Shown here piece by piece: positions 1 through 5,641 of a stretch of 8,952 nucleotides of DNA; the first letter of the stretch is position 1; each line of letters begins with the position of its first letter. Position numbers and translations under genes: made by a program. Source of the DNA: Clostridia bacterium (GTDB lineage: Bacteria; Bacillota_A; Clostridia; Oscillospirales; CAG-382); contig JAFWWX010000130.1 in NCBI GenBank assembly GCA_017517985.1, forward strand, positions 1 to 8,952. The letters are read 5' to 3'. The notes under the pieces were generated by a model. It saw only the letters and a program-made list of their open reading frames with translations, did not search any database and was not told where the DNA came from.

Positions 1-219
1 TACAGCCCCTTTTCGCTCTGGGGTTGGACCTGCATAGTATATAGAAGCTCCGCATATATTAAAAGGAGTTTTTTCATCGCTGTCAATTAGGGCTATAATT
101 TTTTTGTGGGCGGCATCTCTTGCAGTGTATACTGTGCCGGACAAAAGTATTTCGTCACCGCATTTTATATTTTTTATGTGATCCTTTAATGTATCGGTTG
201 AAATTCTTAAGGGTGTCAT
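1..219 (-). CDS. Fumarate hydratase (class I, Fe-S) beta subunit, N-terminal part, runs off left edge
   Basis: Seventy-three codons are visible, starting at the ATG at 217-219 and continuing off the window in the same frame. A GGAG about ten bases upstream supports this start. The peptide carries the family signature GDEILLSGTVYTARDAAHKK (residues about 21-40) followed by IYYAGPTPER near residue 65. Both are characteristic of the beta (C-terminal type) subunit of oxygen-sensitive class I fumarases and L-tartrate dehydratases, which hydrate fumarate to malate using a 4Fe-4S cluster held by the alpha subunit. The gene follows the DivIVA-domain gene by 20 bases and is probably co-transcribed with it. 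The alpha subunit is not encoded immediately upstream, so it must lie past the left edge or elsewhere. Fumarase and tartrate dehydratase cannot be told apart from this fragment; fumarase is more common in Clostridia. Confidence 0.88.
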   Translation of the reverse strand, partial: MTPLRISTDTLKDHIKNIKCGDEILLSGTVYTARDAAHKKIIALIDSDEKTPFNICGASIYYAGPTPERKGAV

Positions 220-239
220 TGTGTATGTACTCCGAAAAG

Positions 240-977
240 TTATTTTACTGAGCTTCCGCTTAAACCCGATACAGTTTCATCATAGAATCTTGCGATTTCG
301 TTTTTCTGTGTATGAAGTGTCGCAAGTAACTGCTTTTGGCGTCTTATAAGATATTCCACTTTTTCACGGGATTGTTCAACACGCGCATCAGCCTCGTTCT
401 TTACTTTTATACTGTATGCATCAGCTTCAGATTTGATTTTTGCAAGGTAATGTTTTGCTTCGCTGGTTGCCTTTGAAATGATTTCTTCTGCGCTTATTCT
501 GGCGTTTGCAATAATTACTTCTGCATTATCCTTTGCCTCGCGTATAACTTCATCAGAGGTGTTCTGAGCAATCATAAGAATACTTCCTGCATCCTGACAG
601 GTTTTTGAATATTTGTTTGTATTTTCAGAAACAGAGTTATATCTTACAGAAAGAGAATCGTATTCAGCTTTAAGAAGAGTATTCTTTTCTTCGGATTCAC
701 AAAGAAGCTTTTTACTGTTTGAAAGTTCATCTTCAAGAGATGCAATCTTTTCCTCGAGTTCAGAAGATTTACTAATAAATTCTTCCTGTACTCTGAGCTT
801 TGCCTGTAATTCTTCAATTTCTCTAATGAACTTTTGTTTTTCTTCGCGGAGCTTTGCGTGGCTTCTTTCAATATCTTCAATTTCATATGCCGCCTGGGAA
901 TTTATTTTCTCAATGTAGCTTGATACATCGTTCGGAGAATATCCAAATATCTTTTTTCTGAAAATGCTTTTTGGCAT
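240..977 (-). CDS. DivIVA domain-containing coiled-coil protein
   Basis: This 245-residue protein begins with the DivIVA N-terminal signature: a basic phenylalanine-rich start, then FGYSPNDVSSYIEKIN at residues 11-26. In the family this short domain binds curved membrane and recruits partners to poles or septa. The rest is almost all charged heptad-like sequence: one coiled coil spans about residues 28-115, and a second, alanine/glutamate-rich one spans about 130-220 (pattern A-x-x-E-x-x-I-x-x-A), as in DivIVA tails. There is no signal peptide or membrane segment, so it should be a cytoplasmic, membrane-associated scaffold. The ATG at 975-977 has an upstream AAGGAAAAGAG. An extended -10 lies about 35 bases upstream, suggesting its own promoter downstream of obgE. 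True DivIVA, GpsB-like and other paralogues share the N-terminal domain, so the specific role (septum, growth pole, sporulation) is not decided by sequence alone. Confidence 0.85.
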   Translation of the reverse strand: MPKSIFRKKIFGYSPNDVSSYIEKINSQAAYEIEDIERSHAKLREEKQKFIREIEELQAKLRVQEEFISKSSELEEKIASLEDELSNSKKLLCESEEKNTLLKAEYDSLSVRYNSVSENTNKYSKTCQDAGSILMIAQNTSDEVIREAKDNAEVIIANARISAEEIISKATSEAKHYLAKIKSEADAYSIKVKNEADARVEQSREKVEYLIRRQKQLLATLHTQKNEIARFYDETVSGLSGSSVK

Positions 978-1012
978 AATTATTTCTCTTTTCCTTAAAT
1001 TATATTATAAAA

Positions 1013-1021
1013 ATTATATCA
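1013..1021 (-). promoter_or_regulatory. Probable extended -10 promoter for the DivIVA-fumarase unit
   Basis: On the minus strand the bases read TGATATAAT, which is a consensus TATAAT (1013-1018) with a TG one base before it (an extended -10). The predicted start of transcription is near 1006, about 29 bases before the DivIVA ATG. No good -35 is visible at normal spacing (only a TTTAAA-like stretch), which is typical for extended -10 promoters. The region is very AT-rich, so a chance match is possible. Confidence 0.45.
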
Positions 1022-1036
1022 CATAAAAATTATTAT

Positions 1037-1064
1037 TTAAAGTGATTTTTTTAAAGTGATTTTT
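1037..1064. repeat. Perfect tandem 14-bp direct repeat upstream of the DivIVA gene
   Basis: TTAAAGTGATTTTT occurs twice back to back (1037-1050 and 1051-1064) in the 111-base gap between obgE and the DivIVA gene. The copies lie just upstream of the predicted extended -10. They could be a duplicated binding site or a simple slippage product in AT-rich DNA. Confidence 0.7.
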
Positions 1065-1088
1065 GCTTATTTTAAAATAAATAAACAT

Positions 1089-2372
1089 TTATTTATAATA
1101 ATCAAATTCTACATCGTAAAGACTTACTGTCTGTCCATCAACAATTCCTTTTTCCTCAAGAGCATCAATTATACCGGAAGATCTCAAAATCTTCTGGAAA
1201 TAAGCAAAGCTCTCACGGTCGTTGAAGTTGATTGAGTTGAGAACTTTTATAATTCTCGGACATTCAACATAGAAGGTATTGTTTTCACGAGTAATTGTTA
1301 TTTCGGAGTCTGCATCAATATCAGCTGTTTCCTCCGGAATATATTCGGGAGTGAAGATTTTTATCGGGGGAAGGTCGCGAAGCTTTTTCGCAATCATTTC
1401 ACAAAGTTCAGCAGTGCCGTGTGCAATTGCTGCTGCTATAAATACTATCTCACAGCCTTGTTCTTTTGCAAATGCACAAAGTCTTTCCTTTGTTTCATCC
1501 GACATCATATCAATTTTGTTGGCCGCAATTATTCTGGGACGACTAGCAAGCTCAGGACTGTAAAGCTCAAGCTCCTCGTTAATTTTTATAATGTCTTCAA
1601 CAGGGTCTCTGCCTTCAAAGCCTGAGGCGTCAACAACATTTATAAGAAGTCTACATCTGTCGATGTGACGAAGGAACTGATGACCAAGTCCATCACCGTT
1701 GTGTGCGCCCTCAATAAGACCCGGTAAATCCGCAAGAACAAATTGACCTGCCTTTGCATTTACAACGCCAAGCATAGGGGCAAGAGTTGTAAAGTGATAA
1801 TCTGCAATTTTAGGTTTCGCTGCAGATACAACAGAAAGAATTGTGGATTTACCTGCACTTGGCATACCAACAAGTCCTGCGTCAGCAAGCATTTTTAGTT
1901 CAAGAATAACTTCTCTTTCCTGACCTTTTATTCCAGACTTTGCAAAATTGGGTGTCTGGCGAGTGGGTGTTGCAAAGTGTGTATTACCAAAACCGCCCTT
2001 TCCACCTTTTAGAAATACATATTTTCCGGTTTCAACAACATCCTCATCGGACATATCTTTAATAACCTTCTCGGTTTCAGGATCCTTCAGAATTGTTCCG
2101 GGCGGTACGGGGATTTCAAGGTCGGCACCGTTTTTACCGTGGAATTTTGCTCCACCGCCACCATCACCGTTTTCAGCAACAAATTTTCTTCTGTATTTAA
2201 AGTTAAGTAGAGTGTTGTTGCCTTCATCGATAGTGAAGACAATACTACCACCATGTCCGCCGTCACCACCGTCAGGACCGCCGTGTGATACATATTTTTC
2301 TCTTCTGAAGGAAACAGCGCCATTTCCGCCGTTGCCGGATTTTACATATATTTTTACTTTATCTATAAACAT
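1089..2372 (-). CDS. obgE: GTPase ObgE/CgtA, ribosome assembly and stress GTPase
   Basis: The 427-residue protein has the full three-domain Obg layout. The glycine-rich Obg fold covers residues about 1-158 (KSGNGGNGAV, GGPDGGDGGHGG, KGGKGGFGNTHF). The GTPase domain covers about 160-335, with P-loop GMPSAGKST (169-177), switch I DYHFTTLAP (191-199), switch II DLPGLIEGAHNGDGLGHQFL (215-234) and NKID (285-288). The C-terminal OCT domain covers about 355-427 and ends in VEFDYYK. The G5 position reads AAAIAHG rather than the usual SA-type loop. In bacteria Obg binds the 50S subunit, acts in its assembly and links GTP/ppGpp levels to growth; in Bacillus it is also needed for sporulation onset. The ATG at 2370-2372 has AAAGGA ten bases upstream. 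The gene lies 108 bases after rpmA, past a terminator hairpin. No spo0B homologue sits between them, unlike Bacillus subtilis. Confidence 0.97.
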   Translation of the reverse strand: MFIDKVKIYVKSGNGGNGAVSFRREKYVSHGGPDGGDGGHGGSIVFTIDEGNNTLLNFKYRRKFVAENGDGGGGAKFHGKNGADLEIPVPPGTILKDPETEKVIKDMSDEDVVETGKYVFLKGGKGGFGNTHFATPTRQTPNFAKSGIKGQEREVILELKMLADAGLVGMPSAGKSTILSVVSAAKPKIADYHFTTLAPMLGVVNAKAGQFVLADLPGLIEGAHNGDGLGHQFLRHIDRCRLLINVVDASGFEGRDPVEDIIKINEELELYSPELASRPRIIAANKIDMMSDETKERLCAFAKEQGCEIVFIAAAIAHGTAELCEMIAKKLRDLPPIKIFTPEYIPEETADIDADSEITITRENNTFYVECPRIIKVLNSINFNDRESFAYFQKILRSSGIIDALEEKGIVDGQTVSLYDVEFDYYK

Positions 2373-2427
2373 ATTTAAGCAGTCCTTTCTGAAAAAGGTT
2401 AGGGGATAAATAAATTAACAAATAAAA

Positions 2428-2456
2428 CGGCTGCCGGAGAATAGCGCCGACAGCCG
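2428..2456 (-). terminator. Intrinsic terminator after the rplU-prp-rpmA operon
   Basis: On the minus strand the stem CGGCTGTCGG pairs with CCGGCAGCCG around a nine-base loop. This gives ten pairs including one G-U that is a mismatch on the plus strand, so the hairpin is oriented for minus-strand RNA. It is followed by TTTTATTTGTTAATTT. It lies 24 bases after the rpmA stop codon and before obgE. I see no clear promoter between it and obgE, so obgE may depend on partial read-through. Confidence 0.85.
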
Positions 2457-2480
2457 ATTTGCCGATGTGTAGTCTTTAAC

Positions 2481-2765
2481 TTACGCTTCCTTGCCGTAAA
2501 CGCTAACGCGCTTTTTGCCACCAGCGATATGTTCAAACTTAACAACACCTGCTTCGAGAGCAAAAAGTGTGTCATCTGTGCCGATACCAACATTAACACC
2601 GGGATGAATGTGTGTTCCACGCTGTCTTACGATGATGTTACCTGCAACAACTGACTGTCCGTCAGCTTTCTTTACGCCAAGACGCTTAGATTCGGAATCT
2701 CTGCCGTTCTTAGTAGAACCAACACCCTTTTTATGAGCGAAAAACTGAATACTGAGTCTCATCAT
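2481..2765 (-). CDS. rpmA: 50S ribosomal protein L27 with cleavable N-terminal extension
   Basis: The 94-residue product matches L27 throughout: [20 protein letters not shown] (residues 12-31), then [20 protein letters not shown] and a [16 protein letters not shown] tail. It starts with [14 protein letters not shown]. This corresponds to the Firmicutes extension motif (M-x-x-L-x-x-Q-F-F-A) that is absent from most Gram-negative L27s and must be removed because the mature N-terminus reaches the peptidyl-transferase centre. Cleavage at the FF-A junction would leave an A-H-K-K start like that of mature E. coli L27. The first of the two methionines (2763-2765) is chosen because it gives the usual ten-residue extension and has AGGAAAGGA upstream. 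The processing protease Prp is the preceding gene, 24 bases away. A strong terminator follows. Confidence 0.98.
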   Translation of the reverse strand: MMRLSIQFFAHKKGVGSTKNGRDSESKRLGVKKADGQSVVAGNIIVRQRGTHIHPGVNVGIGTDDTLFALEAGVVKFEHIAGGKKRVSVYGKEA

Positions 2766-2789
2766 AATTCTTTCCTTTCCTGCATAAGC

Positions 2790-3125
2790 TTATGCAATTG
2801 TGATACTTACAAATTTTGGAAACTGGTTTGAAAATTCCTTCATCTGGCTTGCGAAACCATCCATACAAAGAGAAACGAAACTTGCGTTATCGATATTAAA
2901 CTTTGTGGGGGAGATTTTAAGCTTAACGATGGCATTTTCCGGATTGATGTCTGTTTCCGCTTCAATGTGGAGATTATCAAGAAGAATATTCAATAATAAC
3001 TCGCACGCTGAAGAAATATACGCACATATGATATCGCTGCCTTCATCAGAATAACCCGAATGACCGCAAACAGATAATTCACTGTACCCGAACATCGAAT
3101 CCTTTTTAAGATAGATTTTTGTCAT
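2790..3125 (-). CDS. prp: Ribosomal-processing cysteine protease Prp (YsxB family)
   Basis: The 111-residue protein sits between rplU and rpmA, the diagnostic position of ysxB/prp. It contains SVCGHSGYSDEGSDIICAYI (residues 18-37). His22 and Cys34 fall in the G-H-x-G-Y and D-I-x-C contexts of the catalytic dyad known from Staphylococcus aureus Prp, at the same residue numbers. The family removes the N-terminal extension of L27 during 50S assembly and is found in bacteria that carry that extension, as here. The ATG at 3123-3125 follows the rplU stop after four bases and has only a weak, distant AAGG, so translation is probably coupled to rplU. Length and fold pattern are normal for the family. 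Confidence 0.94.
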   Translation of the reverse strand: MTKIYLKKDSMFGYSELSVCGHSGYSDEGSDIICAYISSACELLLNILLDNLHIEAETDINPENAIVKLKISPTKFNIDNASFVSLCMDGFASQMKEFSNQFPKFVSITIA

Positions 3126-3129
3126 TAAA

Positions 3130-3441
3130 TCAGAAAACTACCTTATCGATCGAAATCTTAGAATAGGGCTGTCTGTGACCCATCTTCTTCTTTTCGTTCT
3201 TCTTTGACTTGTACTTAATGATTGTGATCTTCTTAGCCTTATCGTTCTTGATAATGCTAGCTTCGATCTTAGCACCTTCAACATAAGGAGCGCCAACCTT
3301 AATACCGTCATCGTTCTGAATTGCAAGTACTGTGTCGAAAGAAACCTTTTCTCCTGCTTCTACTGCGAGCTTTTCAACGTAAATTACGTCGCCTTCCTGG
3401 ACCTTGTACTGCTTTCCGCCTGTAGTAAATACTGCGTACAC
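3130..3441 (-). CDS. rplU: 50S ribosomal protein L21
   Basis: From the GTG at 3439-3441 the product is 103 residues, the normal length of L21. It begins (M)YAVFTTGGKQYKVQEGDVIY, the conserved L21 N-terminus, and ends with the basic stretch KYKSKKNEKKKMGHRQPYSK typical of the family. L21 is an early-assembly 50S protein that binds 23S rRNA. The GTG start is chosen because GAGAGGTG lies seven bases before it and because homologues start at this residue. The open frame extends upstream to a TTG at 3519, but that would add 26 residues encoded by the leader region. First gene of the rplU-prp-rpmA operon, with a strong promoter and a structured leader upstream. Confidence 0.97.
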   Translation of the reverse strand: MYAVFTTGGKQYKVQEGDVIYVEKLAVEAGEKVSFDTVLAIQNDDGIKVGAPYVEGAKIEASIIKNDKAKKITIIKYKSKKNEKKKMGHRQPYSKISIDKVVF

Positions 3442-3541
3442 GAAAAGCACCTCTCTTTCATTATGAACTCGCTGAATCGGGTTTTTGTACCAAACGGACA
3501 TAAAAAATATCCGCTGCAAAAATTATACCCTTATCAAGCGG
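3442..3541 (-). ncRNA. Structured 5' leader of rplU, probable ribosomal protein L21 leader
   Basis: About 100 bases of untranslated RNA are predicted between the promoter and the rplU GTG. On the minus strand CCGCT (3537-3541) can pair with AGCGG (3511-3515). An overlapping hairpin, CGGATAT-TTTTT-ATGTCCG (3495-3513), has seven pairs including one G-U. The two stems share the CGG at 3511-3513 and so exclude each other, as expected of a switch. Downstream, GTCCGTTTGGTACAAAAACC is followed by the Shine-Dalgarno region. Low-GC Gram-positives carry a described L21 leader at this position that is thought to bind L21 for autoregulation. Assignment to that family rests on position and general resemblance, since I could not run a covariance model. 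Confidence 0.6.
3448..3455 (-). promoter_or_regulatory. Shine-Dalgarno GAGAGGTG that fixes the rplU GTG start
   Basis: GAGAGGTG on the minus strand lies six bases before the GTG at 3439-3441. It is the only good ribosome site in the leader and rules against the upstream TTG at 3519. Confidence 0.85.
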
Positions 3542-3547
3542 CAAATT

Positions 3548-3576
3548 ATTTTACCATATACTTTTTTAATTGTCAA
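3548..3576 (-). promoter_or_regulatory. Strong sigma-A type promoter for rplU-prp-rpmA
   Basis: On the minus strand a consensus -35 TTGACA (3571-3576) is separated by exactly 17 bases from TAAAAT (3548-3553), a five-of-six match to the -10. Transcription should start near 3541, just ahead of the structured leader. A second TATAAT exists downstream on the same strand (about 3523-3528) but lacks a -35 at proper spacing. Confidence 0.85.
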
Positions 3577-3636
3577 GAAAAATCATATAAATTTTATAAA
3601 AGTTTTAATATTGTTTACATTCAAAAATCCTATATA

Positions 3637-3645
3637 TGGTATAAT
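3637..3645 (+). promoter_or_regulatory. Extended -10 promoter for the WYL regulator gene
   Basis: TGGTATAAT combines a perfect TATAAT (3640-3645) with an upstream TG in extended -10 position. The nearest -35-like element, TTTACA at 3614-3619, is 20 bases away, which is too far to be ideal. Transcription should begin near 3652, only about 11 bases before the first ATG. The promoter is divergent from the rplU promoter, with the two -35 regions about 40 bases apart. Confidence 0.6.
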
Positions 3646-3662
3646 TTATTATCTGAAAAATA

Positions 3663-4667
3663 ATGGAGGGGTTAGCAATAGCAAGAGGAGCAAATCAAAA
3701 GCTTAAACTCCTGTATCTGTATAAAATACTTGTCGAGCAGACGGATGAAAATACAACACTTAATGCCGGCGAGCTTATACGCGAACTTGAAAGGTATGGT
3801 GTTTCAGCAGAAAGAAAAAGTATTTATGACGATATCGAAGCCCTTCGACTTTTCGGGCTTGATGTAAATATCAGTTCTGAACACGGCAGAGGATATTATG
3901 TCGGAGAACGTCACTTTCAGGTTTCTGAAATCAAGATGCTTATTGACATTGTTCAGGCTGCAAAGTTTATATCCGAAAATAAAAGTGTTGAGCTGATAAA
4001 GAAAATCAGTTCATTGGCTCCTGTTACCGACAGAAAAGCACTCAATCACCAGATTGTTGTTGCAAACCGTGTGAAGAGTGCAAATGAGACTGTTTATTAT
4101 AGTATTGACCATCTGTACAGAGCAATAGAGGAGAAAAGGCAGGTCAAGTTCAGATACTATACCTGGGATGTAAGAAAAAATAAATTATATAAGAACAAGG
4201 GTCAATTCTATTATGTTAACCCAATTTCACTGATGTGGGCAGAAGAAAAGTATTACCTTGTGGCATATGACGAATTTTCTGCGAAAATCAAGCATTACAG
4301 AGTTGATAAAATGGAAAATGTAGAGGTCTGTGGCGAGTACATAACAAGAAATGTTCGTGAAATGAAATTTGATGCTGCTGATTATGCCAAAAGAAGTTTT
4401 AATATGTTTGGCGGTGAAACAAGAGAAGTGACACTGTGCGGCAATCTTGATTCTATTGGTATAATATTTGACAGATTTGGCAGGGATGTGTTTGTAGTTC
4501 CTCAGGAAGATGGATCCTTTAATGTAACGGTAAAGGTGGCTGTAAGTCCGCAGTTTTATTCCTGGGTGTTTGGTGTGTCGGATTTACTGAAGATTGTCTA
4601 TCCGCAGGATATAGTTGATAAATATTGTAATATGTGTAGAAATATAATTAATGATTGTAAAAAATAA
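3663..4667 (+). CDS. WYL domain-containing transcriptional regulator
   Basis: The protein is up to 334 residues. An N-terminal winged helix-turn-helix occupies about residues 10-80 (NQKLKLLYLYKIL, then SAERKSIYDDIEAL at 48-61). A WYL domain spans about 140-225, with YYVNPISLMWAEEKYYLVAY (183-202) and IKHYRVDKMENVEV (209-222); the name-giving tryptophan is a tyrosine here (Y197-Y198-L199), a common variant. A WCX-like C-terminal region spans about 245-330. WYL proteins bind DNA and sense small ligands or nucleic acids in many settings. The next gene starts right after the stop codon, so the two are probably co-transcribed. The start is uncertain: the ATG at 3663 has no ribosome site, whereas GGAGGGG (3665-3671) sits at ideal spacing before an ATA at 3678, exactly where homologues begin (M-A-R-G-A-N-Q-K). 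Confidence 0.92.
   Translation: MEGLAIARGANQKLKLLYLYKILVEQTDENTTLNAGELIRELERYGVSAERKSIYDDIEALRLFGLDVNISSEHGRGYYVGERHFQVSEIKMLIDIVQAAKFISENKSVELIKKISSLAPVTDRKALNHQIVVANRVKSANETVYYSIDHLYRAIEEKRQVKFRYYTWDVRKNKLYKNKGQFYYVNPISLMWAEEKYYLVAYDEFSAKIKHYRVDKMENVEVCGEYITRNVREMKFDAADYAKRSFNMFGGETREVTLCGNLDSIGIIFDRFGRDVFVVPQEDGSFNVTVKVAVSPQFYSWVFGVSDLLKIVYPQDIVDKYCNMCRNIINDCKK
3665..3671 (+). promoter_or_regulatory. Shine-Dalgarno GGAGGGG placed inside the first codons of the WYL gene
   Basis: GGAGGGG overlaps the G of the ATG at 3663-3665, so it cannot serve that ATG. Eight bases after its GGAGG core comes ATA (3678-3680), followed by codons for ARGANQK. If translation starts there, AUA is used as the initiation codon. 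Confidence 0.5.
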
Positions 4668-4669
4668 AT

Positions 4670-4675
4670 GGAGGG
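4670..4675 (+). promoter_or_regulatory. Shine-Dalgarno GGAGGG that sets the start of the secreted stalk-domain protein
   Basis: GGAGGG begins inside the ATG at 4668-4670, so that ATG is not the start. Eight bases after its GGAGG core is the ATG at 4683, which opens directly into a signal peptide (MKKSTIKG). Confidence 0.85.
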
Positions 4676-4682
4676 TACAGTG

Positions 4683-5579
4683 ATGAAAAAAAGCACAATT
4701 AAAGGAATTATTTCAGGTATACTTGCTGGCATTATAACTGTTGTTTCGTTGCCTGCAATAGCAGAGGGAATAGAGGTTGCAAAGAACTCTGTTAATATAC
4801 GACTTAACGGTGAAAAAGTTGCCTCTGAAAACGAAAACTATGTTCTTCAGAACGGTGCAGAGGTTCCATATAGCATACTGTATGAAGGTACAACCTATCT
4901 TCCTGTAAGAAAACTTTCCGAACTTCTTGATGTTACGGTTGGCTGGGATAACGATACAAGAACCGTAATATTGGATAAAAACAGCGAGGTGTACGATGGC
5001 TGGTATGGTGTACCGGATTTTGGAGAAGTGTGTGGCATAAATGAAATCGGACAGATAGCTACGGTAAGATCAACCACTCACTGGTATGATGTCACAACAG
5101 TAGAGGGCGAAGATGATTACATTAAAGAGCTTGAAAGACTCGGATTTGAAAAGGTGACAAACGGAAATATAAAGCCTAAATTCAATGTATATAAAAAGGG
5201 AAATATTGAAGTATGGCTTGACCTTGGAATGTATACACAGCTTGTGTACGGTGTTACGGTAATGAATACCACAAGACCTATTACAGGAAAGGATTATGAG
5301 TATTCGGGAACACAGGAGGATATTCCTAATTTCAGCTCTGCTTTCGGATATAGTGCAAAAAATACCAACAGCACATATTACTACTTAGGTGAACTTGATC
5401 TCTGGGCACACCTACCGGATTATTTATCGTTGCTTGACGAAGAAGGGTTTTCTGTTTCAAGCAGTTCAAAAAGCTTCTATGGCAGAGGATATACACTAAA
5501 AAAAGGACGTTCAACAGTGTCGATTAGATTCAACGGAACTGAATTCTCAAACATTCCTGCCGTTGAAATAACCTATTAA
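4683..5579 (+). CDS. Secreted stalk-domain (copper amine oxidase N-like) protein with a duplicated C-terminal domain
   Basis: From the ATG at 4683 the product is 298 residues. Residues 1-27 form a classical signal peptide: basic MKK start, hydrophobic IISGILAGIITVVSL, and a probable cut after AIA. A stalk domain of the copper amine oxidase N-terminal type follows at about 36-98 (VNIRLNGEKV, then TTYLPVRKLSELLDVTVGWD and RTVIL). The remainder holds two diverged copies of one unit of about 85 residues (110-194 and 214-298). They share V/I-P-D/N-F, D-Y-I/L with a G-F nine residues later, Y-x-L/K-K-K-G and a closing V-T/E-V/I strand. I do not recognise this repeat. Stalk domains in Clostridia are found on many exported proteins and do not themselves imply copper binding or enzyme activity. 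It directly follows the WYL gene and is probably secreted or wall-associated. Confidence 0.85.
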   Translation: MKKSTIKGIISGILAGIITVVSLPAIAEGIEVAKNSVNIRLNGEKVASENENYVLQNGAEVPYSILYEGTTYLPVRKLSELLDVTVGWDNDTRTVILDKNSEVYDGWYGVPDFGEVCGINEIGQIATVRSTTHWYDVTTVEGEDDYIKELERLGFEKVTNGNIKPKFNVYKKGNIEVWLDLGMYTQLVYGVTVMNTTRPITGKDYEYSGTQEDIPNFSSAFGYSAKNTNSTYYYLGELDLWAHLPDYLSLLDEEGFSVSSSSKSFYGRGYTLKKGRSTVSIRFNGTEFSNIPAVEITY

Positions 5580-5600
5580 TATATAACAGAGAAAGTATAA

Positions 5601-5641
5601 ATAACATAAAAGGACACCTTCTGGGTGTCCTTTTATGTTAT
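5601..5641. terminator. Bidirectional terminator, perfect 18-bp inverted repeat
   Basis: ATAACATAAAAGGACACC (5601-5618) and its exact reverse complement (5624-5641) flank a five-base loop TTCTG. The GC-rich core GGACACC followed by TTTTATGTTAT gives a stem and U-tract in both directions. It therefore ends both the plus-strand WYL/stalk unit and the minus-strand spoIIA operon. The sigF stop codon (5633-5635) and its last two sense codons lie inside the right arm. Confidence 0.92.

Noticed and set aside
1072..1100. AT-only palindrome (AAATAAA/TTTATTT) at the obgE stop codon as a terminator
   Set aside because: The stem has no GC core and the whole region is AT-rich, so it is unlikely to be stable enough; no better terminator is visible after obgE.
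1948..2409. Long proline- and serine-rich open frame on the plus strand opposite obgE
   Set aside because: It mirrors the glycine-rich N-terminal domain of ObgE on the other strand, has no ribosome site and crosses the obgE start; a shadow frame.
3442..3519. N-terminal extension of L21 starting at a TTG (3517-3519)
   Set aside because: It would translate the structured leader; the GTG at 3441 has a good ribosome site and gives the normal 103-residue L21.
3523..3528. Second TATAAT on the minus strand inside the rplU leader as the main promoter
   Set aside because: No acceptable -35 at 16-18 bases, while the upstream TTGACA/TAAAAT pair has exact 17-base spacing; the bases more likely belong to the leader RNA.
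4668..4682. ATG at 4668 as start of the secreted protein
   Set aside because: It overlaps the Shine-Dalgarno itself; the ATG at 4683 has ideal spacing and opens directly into the signal peptide.
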